Assembly (NCBI RefSeq): GCF_006539985.1
Contig: NZ_BJOB01000016.1
Span: forward strand, 1 to 53,821
DNA from: Kurthia gibsonii
GTDB lineage: Bacteria > Bacillota > Bacilli > Bacillales_A > Planococcaceae
Length of the DNA stretch: 53,821 nucleotides
Reading direction: 5' to 3'
The translations under genes were made by a program, and so were the position numbers. Below, in pieces: positions 33,336-45,067 of this stretch; the stretch's first letter is position 1, and each line of letters starts with the position of its first letter. Under the pieces are notes generated by a model, which saw only the letters and a program-made list of their open reading frames with translations, was not told the DNA's origin and ran no database searches.

Positions 33336-35172
33336 CGTGACTTCCTCCCTTAACCTTTTCATCTAATTCCTTAATGTAGTGAATTAATTCAACAGACATG
33401 TCGTAGCGCATGAACGGTGTAATCAGATAAATACCGTTAAAGAGTGATGCAGCTGTGTCAATTAATTCTTTTGCTATTTGGACCCCCTCTGCTTGTGCGC
33501 GTTCTTTATCGCCATCTGCTGCTTTCATGCGTTCAAGTACTTCATCTGACAACTTAATGCCTGGCACTTCATGGTGTAAAAACTCAGAATTTCGTAAACT
33601 TGTTAGTGGCATGATTCCGATGTAAATCGGTGTATCTAAATGTTTTGTTGCTTCATATATTTCAATGATTTTCTCTTTTGAGTAGACAGGTTGTGTAATG
33701 AAATAGTCTGCACCTGCTTCAATCTTTTTCTCTAAACGTGGAATGGCACGTTCGACGACACGTACATTCGGATTGAATGCTGCCGCTACAGAGAAGTTTG
33801 CCTTTTTACGCAGTGGTTTTCCCGAGAAAGAAATACCTTCGTTTAATTTTTTAATTAATTGTAGTAGTTCAATACTTGAGACATCATAGACGCTTGTAGC
33901 ACCTGGAAAATCTCCTACTTTTGTTGGGTCACCTGTTACAGCTAAAATATCGTGAATACCTAATGCATCTAGCCCCATCAAATGAGATTGTAGCCCGATT
34001 AGGTTACGGTCGCGACATGTAATATGTGCTAATCCTCGTACATTCTTTTCATATTTTAAAATCGATCCCATCGCCACATTCGATACACGTGGTGAAGCAA
34101 GTGAATTATCTGCCATTGTGACAATATCAGCGCCCGCTTCTTGTAAAATCGCTGCTCCTTCTAAAAACTTTTCTGTTTCTAAATGGCGTGGTGTATCAAG
34201 TTCAACGATAATGGAACGCCCTTTTTTTACTTTTTCGTGAAGTGGTTCAAATTTAGACACATTAGCTTCACGAATCACTTCTTCTTTAGTTGTGATAACT
34301 TCTTTATTTTCCATTGGTAAAACATCTGATAAATGTTTCTTCACTTCGTGAATATGTTCAGGTGTTGTTCCACAACATCCACCAATTAAGCGAACCCCTT
34401 CATCACGTAATTCAACTGCAGCGCGCCCAAAATATTCTGCTTCTGATTCATATACTACTTTTCCTTCTTCTACATCGAGTAGACTTGCATTCGGATACGC
34501 AGATAAGAACGAATTCTTTGGTAGCTCAACATTTTCAAGCGCCTTCACTGTATGGTACGGGCCTAACCGACAGTTCACACCGACAACATCAGCTCCAGCT
34601 CTTTCTAAATGTTGCAGTGCATCATTCAACTTCATTCCATTTAATAAAACCCCTGGGTCATGCATCGAAACTTGCGCTACAATCGGTCCATCTGAGAATA
34701 TGCGAATTGTTTTCACTAATGTTTCAAGCTCTTCTAAGTCGTAAAATGTTTCGAGTAGTAAACCATCTACACCTGCATCAAGTAATACTTTTGCTTGTAA
34801 AACAAGTGATTCAATAATCTCATCTAGTGAATGTTCATCCTTACGAATACCTCGAATTCCACCAATTGTTCCAAGTACGTACTCGCCATTCTTTGCAGCT
34901 CTTTTCGCTACTTCTACACCTGCACGATTCAGTGCTTCATATTCATCTTGAATACCGTAGCGAGCTAACTTAATCGTATTCGCTGTGTACGTATTCGTCT
35001 GAATGACATCTGCGCCCGCTTCAATATATAGTTTATGAATGTTCTCGATTACTTCCGGCTTTCGAACATTCAGTTCTTCATAACAAAAATCAATCCCATA
35101 TGAATAGAGCAGTGTCCCCATTGCGCCATCTGCTGTTAATACCTTTGTCTTTAAATCTTCTAGTAACCCCAT
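33316..35172 (-). CDS. yitJ: Bifunctional homocysteine S-methyltransferase / methylenetetrahydrofolate reductase
   Basis: A 618-residue fusion. Residues 1 to about 290 form a homocysteine methyltransferase domain with the zinc ligands in GGCCGTTPEHI (about 265-275); residues about 310-610 form a MetF-like reductase domain. The reductase supplies methyl-THF, which MetH encoded next would use, so the pair forms a short methionine-synthesis route. The fused form corresponds to B. subtilis YitJ. A SAM-I riboswitch and terminator precede it. GGAAGG lies before the ATG. Confidence 0.93.
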   Translation of the reverse strand: MGLLEDLKTKVLTADGAMGTLLYSYGIDFCYEELNVRKPEVIENIHKLYIEAGADVIQTNTYTANTIKLARYGIQDEYEALNRAGVEVAKRAAKNGEYVLGTIGGIRGIRKDEHSLDEIIESLVLQAKVLLDAGVDGLLLETFYDLEELETLVKTIRIFSDGPIVAQVSMHDPGVLLNGMKLNDALQHLERAGADVVGVNCRLGPYHTVKALENVELPKNSFLSAYPNASLLDVEEGKVVYESEAEYFGRAAVELRDEGVRLIGGCCGTTPEHIHEVKKHLSDVLPMENKEVITTKEEVIREANVSKFEPLHEKVKKGRSIIVELDTPRHLETEKFLEGAAILQEAGADIVTMADNSLASPRVSNVAMGSILKYEKNVRGLAHITCRDRNLIGLQSHLMGLDALGIHDILAVTGDPTKVGDFPGATSVYDVSSIELLQLIKKLNEGISFSGKPLRKKANFSVAAAFNPNVRVVERAIPRLEKKIEAGADYFITQPVYSKEKIIEIYEATKHLDTPIYIGIMPLTSLRNSEFLHHEVPGIKLSDEVLERMKAADGDKERAQAEGVQIAKELIDTAASLFNGIYLITPFMRYDMSVELIHYIKELDEKVKGGSHVVEISH

Positions 35173-35208
35173 ACACTCCCCATCCTTCCTTCATTTCAAA
35201 AAAGCTAT

Positions 35209-35240
35209 AAAAAAACCTTCTTACATTGCATAAGAAGGTT
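35209..35240 (-). terminator. SAM riboswitch terminator
   Basis: On the minus strand AACCTTCTTA and TAAGAAGGTT pair around a 7-base loop, followed by seven T. It is the ligand-induced terminator of the SAM aptamer; AAGAAGGC at the aptamer 3' side can pair with it as an antiterminator. Confidence 0.9.
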
Positions 35241-35266
35241 TGAACTGACACTTGAAAATAAGCCTT

Positions 35267-35371
35267 CTTATCTTTTAAGAACCATACGTCCTTCTGGAAT
35301 TAGCACCTGACCATCTAAATGGCTGGTTGCTGAAGCGTCGTCGGGCCAGTCCCTCGGCTTCTCTTGATAAG
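35267..35371 (-). promoter_or_regulatory. SAM-I riboswitch (S-box)
   Basis: The minus strand has the canonical S-box elements: CTTATCAAGAG at the 5' P1 end, GCCGAGGGACTGGCCCGAC, CTTCAGCAACC with its kink-turn partner, AGGTGCTAATTCC and a 3' AAGATAAG that pairs with the start. Rising SAM should switch off yitJ-metH. Confidence 0.97.
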
Positions 35372-35401
35372 AAATTATTGAATTTTTAAAATATTAAAAG
35401 A

Positions 35402-35430
35402 ATCATACCTCTTAAATAGAGTACCGTCAA
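35402..35430 (-). promoter_or_regulatory. Sigma-A promoter of yitJ-metH
   Basis: TTGACG and TATGAT are separated by 17 bases on the minus strand and lie 30 bases before the riboswitch. A cre-like AAAGCGCTTAC core sits at 35466-35476, about 35 bases upstream of the -35. Confidence 0.75.
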
Positions 35431-35513
35431 TAGCTTCTACCACTTTCAGCTAAATATTGTACGAAAAAGCGCTTACTTTATCACAATATTTCGCAAATTT
35501 AGTAATAGAAATT

Positions 35514-35551
35514 AAAAAAGCGTATGAGGTTTTTTCACATCTCATACGCTT
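35514..35551 (-). terminator. Terminator of the sortase gene
   Basis: AAGCGTATGAG and CTCATACGCTT pair around a 12-base loop, followed by TTTTTT on the minus strand. Confidence 0.9.
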
Positions 35552-35557
35552 CATATT

Positions 35558-36223
35558 TTATTTTTTTATCGTAAATGCATCGCCAGCATTTGAATCAAAG
35601 TCACGCGCATTGACATACTCACCTTGTACAATTAATCGTTTCGAACCATCATAATTACATGTAACGAGCGTCAGTAGTCTTTTTTTAGCTTGATTTTCGA
35701 TAACTTGAACGTCAGTTGCTTCTGTAATAAAGATTTTTGTAATTTTATACGTATACACACGCTTATAGTCCGTTGTGTACATAAGCATTCCTTTTTTTGC
35801 TTTCGTTAAAGGGCTAAATAATGTTTTATCATTATTCATATTATGACCTGCTAATGCATAATTACCTTGCCCCATCTTCATATCCTTCTTTAATGTACCT
35901 GCGCCAATTGCTAGATTTGTATTTGAAATTCCGTATAAAATAGGCAATTGTAAAGATACATCGGGAACACTTAATGCACCAATTGAATGTACATCACCTT
36001 GATTCATTTGTGCCTTTAATACATCTTGTAAGCTAATATTTTCCACATTACCAAAATCAAAACTTACGTCATCCGCATTTTGTGCTTTTCGTTCATCAAA
36101 CTGCTCAATTGCTTGATTACTCATATGTGACACGATGAACCCCATAATTTGTTTATTGAAAATTAGTGCAACACCTAAAACAAACAAAACAATGCCAATC
36201 GTTAAACTTAATTTCCTGTTCAT
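35558..36223 (-). CDS. srtA: Class A sortase
   Basis: A 221-residue membrane-anchored transpeptidase that links LPxTG proteins to peptidoglycan. An N-terminal signal anchor (about 5-30) is followed by the catalytic domain with His127 (ALAGHNM), Cys189 (TLVTCN) and Arg196 (SKRLIVQGE). The TLVTC context and length fit class A. No LPxTG substrate lies next to it, as usual for housekeeping SrtA. It has its own terminator; hemY upstream is 34 bases away, so co-transcription is possible. Confidence 0.92.
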   Translation of the reverse strand: MNRKLSLTIGIVLFVLGVALIFNKQIMGFIVSHMSNQAIEQFDERKAQNADDVSFDFGNVENISLQDVLKAQMNQGDVHSIGALSVPDVSLQLPILYGISNTNLAIGAGTLKKDMKMGQGNYALAGHNMNNDKTLFSPLTKAKKGMLMYTTDYKRVYTYKITKIFITEATDVQVIENQAKKRLLTLVTCNYDGSKRLIVQGEYVNARDFDSNAGDAFTIKK

Positions 36224-36257
36224 TATGGAATCCTTCTTTCACACTTTATACGAATTC

Positions 36258-37655
36258 TCATTGTCTTTGAATAAATTGATTCATAACTCGTGTAGCAACT
36301 TCTTCACCATTTTGAATACATAAACCAATCCCCACACCATAATACGAACAACCAGCTAAATGTACATGTGGATGATATTTCACCATTTGTTTTTCAATAC
36401 GTTCAACTGCTTGTTTATGTTGTAAATTATAAATTGGCATCGCATCAAACCATTTTCTTACATCAATCCATGTTGGTTCATCTGTTATTTTCAAGCTTTT
36501 TTCGATGTCTTGACGTGCAATTTGTGCTAATTCATCATTTGTCATCTGACAAAATTCTTTAAAACGAGGGTTATTCTTTTTATAAAACATACGGATAAGT
36601 AACTTATCGTCTTTAGAAGTATGACGCCATTTGCGACTTGTCCATGTACATGCATTACAATTTACATCATTACCTGATGATACAATATATCCTGTACCAT
36701 CTGCTGGTAGCACATCATTCGGTAAATCATAAGCCAAGTAAACTGTAATAATAGAACCCGTTTGTAGTTCTTCAAAATCACGTTGGAAAGGCTCTTCCTT
36801 CAATAGTTTTTGTGCGACTTGGTGCGGTACAGCTAATACGACCTCATCTGCATCTAACCATTCACCCGTATCTATTTGAATCTTATACCCATTCGTGTCT
36901 TGTTTTAACAATTCCGCCGATGTATTTTTTAAAATCGTCGCGTTCTCTAGCGTTTCTTCGATTCGTTCAAATAATTCTACTAGACCATTTTTAAACGAAA
37001 TGAATTTCTTTTTGGCATTCTTTTGATAGAAAGCTTTATTCGCTTCAAATCCACGCATAATACTGCCAAATTCATTTTTATATTCAAATAAGTAGGGTAA
37101 AGTAGAAGCAATTGTTAATTTATTCAAATCACCTGAATAGACACCAGATAAAACAGGTGCGACTTGTTTTTGAACAATTTCTTCACCTAAATAATATGTT
37201 AAAAATTCTCCGACCGAATGATTTGTTGTAAAAGGAAGTTCGGTTTTTTCTAAGTCTTGTAAAACAGCTTTTTTTCCTTCTTCTGAAATAAGCGTACTTT
37301 TATTTAATGCTTGTTCATTCATAGGAATTCCAAACACGCTATCTTCTGGAATTGCATGTAACTGATTTTCAGTTAAAATATATGAAACGCCTGTGTCATT
37401 ATAAACAACGCGATCTTCTAATTGTAATTCTTCGATTAATTTTCGAACACTCGCATGGCGCGACACGATGGAATCTGCACCAACTTCCATTAAGTAACCA
37501 TCACGTTGTTTTGTGACCATCTTACCACCGATTTGTGCGTCTTTTTCAATCAATGTCAAAGCGAGATCCAACCCTTGTTCTTTGGCTTGTTTTTGCAAGT
37601 AATGCATCGTACTCATTCCGGTAATACCGCCACCAATTACGACTACTTTTCTCAA
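36258..37655 (-). CDS. hemY: Coproporphyrinogen/protoporphyrinogen oxidase
   Basis: A 465-residue FAD enzyme of the HemY/CgoX group, which in Gram-positives oxidises coproporphyrinogen III to coproporphyrin III in haem synthesis. The dinucleotide-binding motif VVVIGGGITGMS is at residues 4-15; LMEVGADSIVS, PVLSGVYSGDLNKL and the C-terminal HLAGCSYYGVGIGLCIQNGE (FAD contact) are typical. Usually it follows hemE and hemH; here it stands alone. Confidence 0.93.
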   Translation of the reverse strand: MRKVVVIGGGITGMSTMHYLQKQAKEQGLDLALTLIEKDAQIGGKMVTKQRDGYLMEVGADSIVSRHASVRKLIEELQLEDRVVYNDTGVSYILTENQLHAIPEDSVFGIPMNEQALNKSTLISEEGKKAVLQDLEKTELPFTTNHSVGEFLTYYLGEEIVQKQVAPVLSGVYSGDLNKLTIASTLPYLFEYKNEFGSIMRGFEANKAFYQKNAKKKFISFKNGLVELFERIEETLENATILKNTSAELLKQDTNGYKIQIDTGEWLDADEVVLAVPHQVAQKLLKEEPFQRDFEELQTGSIITVYLAYDLPNDVLPADGTGYIVSSGNDVNCNACTWTSRKWRHTSKDDKLLIRMFYKKNNPRFKEFCQMTNDELAQIARQDIEKSLKITDEPTWIDVRKWFDAMPIYNLQHKQAVERIEKQMVKYHPHVHLAGCSYYGVGIGLCIQNGEEVATRVMNQFIQRQ

Positions 37656-37830
37656 CGTCTGTCATCTCCGTTCATTCATGTTCTTCCTTAGTATAAATCA
37701 AATTGACTCGGAACCACATTGTTTTATCTTACAAACTCTTGAACACTTTTCAAATACGCAAGCGTTTAATTTAGCTTTTTGTTCCATTTACGGTAACCTT
37801 AAATTAATCCTATTTTGAAAGGGTCTTGCT

Positions 37831-39855
37831 ATGAATTTATTAATGATTACACTCTTTTTATTAATCGGTTTACTAGCGTCTAATATTATTAGCCACTATG
37901 TAAAATTTTTACCGACTGCTTTAATTCAAATTGGTCTCGGTGTTATTTTAGCACTTTTCGTTCCGAGCTTAGACTTAGAACTCGATACCGAATGGTTTTT
38001 ATTACTTTTTGTTGCGCCGTTATTATACAATGATGGACGCTATTTTCCACGCAAAGAATTATGGAGTATGAGACTACCTATTTTAGGGAATGCCATCGTA
38101 CTGGTACTCATCACAACGATCGGCGGTGGATATTTTATTCACTGGCTTGTGCCAACAATTCCACTCCCTGCTGCCTTTGCACTTGCTGCCATCCTATCTC
38201 CTACTGATCCTGTGGCAGTAAATGGCATTGCAAAACGTATTCGAATACCTGAAAAGATTTTAAGTGTTGTACGCGGGGAATCACTTATCAATGACGCTTC
38301 AGGGTTAGTAGCTTTTAAATATGCAGTTGCTGCAGCTGTATCAGGGTATTTTTCATTCCAAAGTGCCATTTTAAATTTCTCTTATACGTTTTTAGCAGGA
38401 GGGATTTTAGGTTTAGTTCTTGGATTTGTTCTAATTGAATTACGATTTGCTTTTAGACGTGCTGGCATACGAGATGCTGTTTTCCACACACTTTATCAAA
38501 TTTTAACGCCCTTTATCATTTATCTCATTGTGGAAAATATTTTTCATGCTTCTGGCGTTATCGCCGTTGTCATTGCGGGGATTATTCAAGCTATTTTCAA
38601 AGAACAAACCGAAACTGTCCTTGCAGAAGAACAAGTGCTAACAGAGAGTGCTTGGGAAATCGTTTTATTCGTTTTAAATGGCGTTGTTTTCTTATTACTT
38701 GGTTTAAATATTCCATTATCTATGAAGCAATCGATTTTAGATACACAAATCGATAATTGGATTTTAATTCTTTATGCATCTGCAATTGGTGCAATCATTC
38801 TTCTTATACGCTTCGTTTGGTCACATTTATTTGCACTGTGGCAATTCAAGCGAAAAAGAGATGAAAAACCAACGCTGAAAATGAGTCTAATTAGTAGTTT
38901 GGTTGGTGTACGTGGTGCTGTCACAATGGCGGGGATTTTATCATTACCTTTCTTCCTCGATACAGGAGAACCATTTCCAGAACGATCTTTAATCTTATTT
39001 TTAGCTTCTGGTGTTATTCTTTTCACACTGATTATTGCTACAGCCTTCTTACCGTTACTAACGGATAAAGAAGAAATGACAGTTGTAAAAGAAGGTCAGC
39101 TGTCATTCCATGAGGCGAAAAGTTTTGTTTTAGTGCAAACTGTAAAAAAGATGCAATCAAAAATTAACGAGGAAAATCGTTATATTATTTATGATTTAAT
39201 TGATAATTTACAACAGCTATTCAGACAAACACAATTAGAAGCCAATGCAGATGATTCAGGTAGTTCAAAACATGCACCAAAATTAGAACGTATTCGCTTG
39301 AATGCATTACAAGTTGAACGTGACTATATCAATGGATTGTATAAAGATCATAAACTTGATGAACATATGTACCAGTCATTACTACATTCTATATCTGATC
39401 GCGAAAAAATGCTGTCGATTAGCACTTGGAAACGTGGATTGTTTACATTAGGAAAAGTTTTACGCGAGTTATCGATTGCTAAAAAGCATTATAATAACGA
39501 AAAAGAAAAATATCTATCGTATGTTCTCATGCGTCAAGATGTTCGTCGACACGCTTATAAAAAAGCAATCGATTATTTAAAAGAAAAACGAAAAAAATCA
39601 GATCACCCTGAGCTATACACCGTTATTCTTTTTGAATATCAAAAAGCATACGAACGCCTACGAAAAAAAGTCACAATGGACTCTGTACGCGAAGAAGAAC
39701 TAAAAGAAGAATTAAATTTAGTGATGCTCGAAACAGAACGTCAAGAAATTCACTTATTATATGAAGAAGGCAAAATTACACGCGATCAAGAAAAAGACTT
39801 ACGTCGCCTTGTAAACTACATGGAAAATATCGCATTATACGAACATGTGGAATAA
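37831..39855 (+). CDS. nhaK: Na+(K+)/H+ antiporter, CPA1 family (NhaK-like)
   Basis: A 674-residue antiporter. Residues 1 to about 420 hold about twelve membrane segments with the CPA1 core LSPTDPVAVNGIAKRI (about 121-136), GESLINDASGLVAF (about 149-162) and VGVRGAVTMAGILSLP. A long, charged, helical C-terminal domain (about 420-674) is cytoplasmic and probably regulatory. Length and architecture match B. subtilis NhaK/YvgP (670). It should exchange internal Na+ or K+ for protons. The ATG follows GAAAGGG. Confidence 0.9.
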   Translation: MNLLMITLFLLIGLLASNIISHYVKFLPTALIQIGLGVILALFVPSLDLELDTEWFLLLFVAPLLYNDGRYFPRKELWSMRLPILGNAIVLVLITTIGGGYFIHWLVPTIPLPAAFALAAILSPTDPVAVNGIAKRIRIPEKILSVVRGESLINDASGLVAFKYAVAAAVSGYFSFQSAILNFSYTFLAGGILGLVLGFVLIELRFAFRRAGIRDAVFHTLYQILTPFIIYLIVENIFHASGVIAVVIAGIIQAIFKEQTETVLAEEQVLTESAWEIVLFVLNGVVFLLLGLNIPLSMKQSILDTQIDNWILILYASAIGAIILLIRFVWSHLFALWQFKRKRDEKPTLKMSLISSLVGVRGAVTMAGILSLPFFLDTGEPFPERSLILFLASGVILFTLIIATAFLPLLTDKEEMTVVKEGQLSFHEAKSFVLVQTVKKMQSKINEENRYIIYDLIDNLQQLFRQTQLEANADDSGSSKHAPKLERIRLNALQVERDYINGLYKDHKLDEHMYQSLLHSISDREKMLSISTWKRGLFTLGKVLRELSIAKKHYNNEKEKYLSYVLMRQDVRRHAYKKAIDYLKEKRKKSDHPELYTVILFEYQKAYERLRKKVTMDSVREEELKEELNLVMLETERQEIHLLYEEGKITRDQEKDLRRLVNYMENIALYEHVE

Positions 39856-39903
39856 ATAGCAAAAGAGCTTCGGCATTTTCATATGCTGAAGCTCTTTTGC
39901 TTT
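39856..39903. terminator. Bidirectional terminator
   Basis: AGCAAAAGAGCTTC and GAAGCTCTTTTGCT form a long stem with an inner GGCAT/ATGCT pair. It separates the convergent nhaK and oatA genes. Confidence 0.9.
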
Positions 39904-39932
39904 TAGCTAGGATTTTGTTCTAGTCTCTTGTA

Positions 39933-41885
39933 TTATTTTTTCTTTTTGTACTTTGCAATTTCATGAACTACTAAATTCGAATAGAATTTACCACCTTCAG
40001 GGTTCGGGTGGATATGGTCATTATAAAAGATTTGTGGTTTATTTTTAGATGCTTCATACCAATCAATCTCATGTACATTCTCATATTCTTTCGCTGCATT
40101 TCGAATCGTCTTATTCACACTATCTTGCCAACTACGACTCACGCGCACATTCATTAAGAATATTTGACGTTTTGATCCAAGTAATTCATAAATCTCTTCC
40201 CACTGCGCTTTTGTAAATGTACCATTCGAGCCCAAACCAATTAGTACCGTATCCGATACCTGTCCTTGATTCACCTTTGTACGCAATTTATCAATCGCTG
40301 CATCAACTTGTAATGCCACTGTCGCATCGACATCAATACGCGGTAAATCTGCTTGTAAAGCACTAGCAGCACTCAGCATAACAGAGTCACCCAATGCGGT
40401 AATCGGTGTATTAGCTAATGCAATCTTACCATTGGCGACATCCTTTTTATATTGCGCTTCTTTTTTCGCCTTTTCATCAGCTTTTGCTTTTTTCTCAGCT
40501 GCAGCTGCTTCTTTTGCTTCTTTTTTGGCTTTTGCAATGGCTTCTTCTTTTGCTTTTTTACGTTCTTCAGCGGTTTGCTCTTTTTTCGCTTTTTGCTGTT
40601 CTTCTTTTAACTTCTGCTCTTCTTTTAGATGTTGCTCCAGTTCATTCTCTTTAGAAGCTTGTGGAGCAGGTTCGACAATCATACCGTACGTGAAAACAAT
40701 CGCAATTGCTGAAATAGCGAGCATTGTAAAGCGCTGTTTCATGTTTTGCTGTTTCCACTTCCACGACCATGTGCCGTTTCTAAAGACAGTCAACCAATTA
40801 CGCCATTCCCCACGACGAATTGGATTTTCCACAAAACGATACGATAATGCTGATAAAATAAATGTTAAAACCAATGCTAATAGAATTTTCATACCGCTAA
40901 TCTCATCTGTTTTAACTGCAATTCCTAATAATACAATGATTGGGAAGTGCCAAATATAAATACCATAAGAGCGTTCACCAATCCATAGTAACGGCTTAAT
41001 ACTAAAAATCTTCGCAATGGAATTAGCTGGATGTACAATAACAGCGATTAATACTGCCGTTACTGCCGAAGCCAAGTACATACCACCATAATATAAGAAG
41101 CTACCGTCTTCTTGTGTGAAAATCATTAAAATGATTAAAATCCCTAAACTGACCAAACCTGCGATATTCAATACTTTTTTCAAATCAGGTGTTACATTCG
41201 GACTCAATTTTGCACTTGGCCATACGAATGCTAATGCCGCGCCTAGTAAAATTGAAAAGGCACGTGTATCCGTCCCGAAATAAACACGACTTGGATCAGC
41301 ATCTGGACTATACATGAATGCCATTGCCTCTGCTGAAATAAACGACAGTAAGACAATAAATATCGCAAGCTTTCCTTTTGAACGAATAAATGTTAACGCT
41401 AGTAACATTAAAATCGGCCATATAATATAGAATTGTTCTTCTACTGCAAGTGACCACATATGTTGCAGTGGTGAAGGCGGCGCAAACTTTGTAAAATATG
41501 AGTGATCTTGAAGTATGTAATACCAGTTACTCACATAGAAAAAAGCCGCAGCAACTTCTTCACGTAATCCTTCTAAGAAAGAACGCTGGAATAATGTAAT
41601 CCACGTCACTAATGCAACTAACATTAATACAAGTGCTGGAATGAGCCTTCTAAATCGCTTAATCCAGAAACTCTTAAAATCTATTCTTCCATTCTTTTCG
41701 AATTCATTAATTAATAAATCTGTAATAAGATAACCTGACAATACGAAAAATACGGTTACACCGAGAAATCCACCATCAATTCCATCAATATGTAGATGAT
41801 ATAAAATAACAGCTAATACTGAAATAGCTCGTAATCCGTCCAATCCGCTAATATATCTGCGCTTTTGCTTTCCAGGACGCGGCAT
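39933..41885 (-). CDS. oatA: Peptidoglycan O-acetyltransferase (OatA-like)
   Basis: A 650-residue membrane protein with an acyltransferase-3 part (about 1-390, ten to eleven membrane segments, starting YISGLDGLRAISVLAVILYH with the conserved His), a Lys/Glu/Ala-rich coiled linker (about 405-480), and an extracellular SGNH esterase-like domain: GDSVM near 496 with the nucleophile Ser, GLGSNG, and DHIHPNPEG with the Asp/His pair near 628. It should acetylate MurNAc O6 and thereby resist lysozyme. GGAGG precedes the ATG. Confidence 0.88.
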   Translation of the reverse strand: MPRPGKQKRRYISGLDGLRAISVLAVILYHLHIDGIDGGFLGVTVFFVLSGYLITDLLINEFEKNGRIDFKSFWIKRFRRLIPALVLMLVALVTWITLFQRSFLEGLREEVAAAFFYVSNWYYILQDHSYFTKFAPPSPLQHMWSLAVEEQFYIIWPILMLLALTFIRSKGKLAIFIVLLSFISAEAMAFMYSPDADPSRVYFGTDTRAFSILLGAALAFVWPSAKLSPNVTPDLKKVLNIAGLVSLGILIILMIFTQEDGSFLYYGGMYLASAVTAVLIAVIVHPANSIAKIFSIKPLLWIGERSYGIYIWHFPIIVLLGIAVKTDEISGMKILLALVLTFILSALSYRFVENPIRRGEWRNWLTVFRNGTWSWKWKQQNMKQRFTMLAISAIAIVFTYGMIVEPAPQASKENELEQHLKEEQKLKEEQQKAKKEQTAEERKKAKEEAIAKAKKEAKEAAAAEKKAKADEKAKKEAQYKKDVANGKIALANTPITALGDSVMLSAASALQADLPRIDVDATVALQVDAAIDKLRTKVNQGQVSDTVLIGLGSNGTFTKAQWEEIYELLGSKRQIFLMNVRVSRSWQDSVNKTIRNAAKEYENVHEIDWYEASKNKPQIFYNDHIHPNPEGGKFYSNLVVHEIAKYKKKK

Positions 41886-42190
41886 TGAAATACCTCCTAA
41901 ATAATTGTTTCATCTCTCTATTTAATAAGACGTTTTATTTCTACATTAAGTTTTCTTTTTCATATTTTTATTGTAATTTCTATTCTAATAATAGCTTAAA
42001 TTTATACATGCGTTAAGTTTTTTCATTCTTTGAATTAGCTATAAGATACGTTTTTTCAAAAATTAAAATCAATTATGCATCATCCGACTATTTCAGATAT
42101 GTTACAAATAATACAACTTTATCACAATTCCCTTTTTTATACTATTTTATACATCATTAATATTATGATTAAGGAAATAGGAGGGAAATT
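41886..42190. other. Divergent AT-rich region, oatA and amidase
   Basis: Both genes start from this 305-base region. TATACT/TATACA stretches near 42140-42152 could be -10 elements for the amidase, but no convincing -35 is present. I see no gene or structured RNA. Confidence 0.4.
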
Positions 42191-43288
42191 ATGCAATTTA
42201 AAAAGAAAAACATCATGTCATTCTTGCTCAGTATTTGTTTAGTTTTTACGATGTTCTTCTTACCTACTGAACAAGCTTCAGCAACATCTATCCAACTAAA
42301 AGTCGCAAATACAAATTCATTAAATCTTCGTATAGGTCCTAGTACAAAATATAAGGTTATAAAAAGACTAAAAAAAAATACAGTTGTCACACAAACTGCA
42401 AAAAAAGGTACATGGTCGAAAGTAAAAGTAGGTAAGACAACTGGTTATGTATCTTCCAAATACTTAACAAAAATTATACTCTCTACTAGTAGCACAAAGG
42501 TTGGCAAGTACTACTCCATCACTGCCGCTACACTTAACGTTAGAAAGACAAGTAGTGTTACGTCAAAAAAATTGGCTACTGTTCGCTTTGGCGATCAATT
42601 TAAAATTAAAGCCCAGGCTAAAAACGGTTGGTTTAAAATCGAGTACGCAAAAGAGAAAACAGGTTATGTCTCACATAAGTACGGTATTATTTCTACTTCC
42701 AAAGAGAACGCATATCCAGAAGGCACGATTTTTGGTCCATTAAGTGGTCGAACATTCGTCGTAGATGCAGGACATGGTGGCGCGCAAAAAGGTGCTTATT
42801 ATTATGATATTGCTGAAAAAGATTTAAACTTAAAAGCTGCTAAAACTTTGCAACAACAACTTAAAAAAGATGGTGCGAAAGTCATTATGACACGCACAAC
42901 GGATAAAACATTATCACTCGAAAAACGCGTACAAATTTCAAAATCTGCTAAACCAGATGCCTTTATTAGTGTTCATCACAATGTATATAACAAAAAAAGT
43001 GAGGAAGGCTATCTAGCTCTTTATACAAAAAAAGCTGAAAAGACATTTACGAAATACTTATTTAACGCATTAGATCGACCAGTTTCAGCTGTTTCAGACG
43101 TACCTGCAGAAGAATATCGCTATCAAAACTTACACGTTCTACGCGAAAACCCATACATCGGTACACTGTTAGAATACGGTTATATGAACCGAAAATCTGA
43201 ACTAAAAAAGATTAATACAGATAGTTATCGTAAAGCAATGGCACAAGGTATTTCAACTGGTCTAATTAACTACTTTAAAAAGTATTAA
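42191..43288 (+). CDS. N-acetylmuramoyl-L-alanine amidase with two SH3b domains
   Basis: A 365-residue secreted autolysin. A signal peptide ends near residue 31 (EQASA). Two bacterial SH3 domains follow (about 35-95 and 107-165, each with LNLRIGPS or LNVRKTSS and TGYVS). The C-terminal Amidase_3 domain starts VVDAGHGG (about 192-199), with zinc ligands in that His, the Glu of AEKDLNL and the His of SVHHN, plus the catalytic Glu in LLEYGYM. It cleaves between MurNAc and L-Ala in peptidoglycan. GGAGGG precedes the ATG. It is related to CwlC/LytC-type amidases but I cannot pick the orthologue. Confidence 0.92.
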   Translation: MQFKKKNIMSFLLSICLVFTMFFLPTEQASATSIQLKVANTNSLNLRIGPSTKYKVIKRLKKNTVVTQTAKKGTWSKVKVGKTTGYVSSKYLTKIILSTSSTKVGKYYSITAATLNVRKTSSVTSKKLATVRFGDQFKIKAQAKNGWFKIEYAKEKTGYVSHKYGIISTSKENAYPEGTIFGPLSGRTFVVDAGHGGAQKGAYYYDIAEKDLNLKAAKTLQQQLKKDGAKVIMTRTTDKTLSLEKRVQISKSAKPDAFISVHHNVYNKKSEEGYLALYTKKAEKTFTKYLFNALDRPVSAVSDVPAEEYRYQNLHVLRENPYIGTLLEYGYMNRKSELKKINTDSYRKAMAQGISTGLINYFKKY

Positions 43289-43322
43289 TAGTTAAAAAGA
43301 CTTTAATTGTTTTCAAATACAA

Positions 43323-43358
43323 AAAAAGGAATCGCACATATTTAGGCGATTCCTTTTA
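43323..43358. terminator. Bidirectional terminator, amidase/groEL
   Basis: AAAGGAATCGC and GCGATTCCTTT form a perfect 11-base stem with T-runs on both strands. Confidence 0.9.
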
Positions 43359-43385
43359 TTTGTGTAGTAATCGATTAAATTTCGA

Positions 43386-45062
<1,677 letters not shown>

Positions 45063-45067
45063 TTAGA

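Noticed and set aside
35464-35477. cre site for CcpA control of yitJ-metH
   Set aside because: The core AAAGCGCTTAC fits, but both outer ends mismatch and the position is far upstream of the -35; noted only as cre-like.
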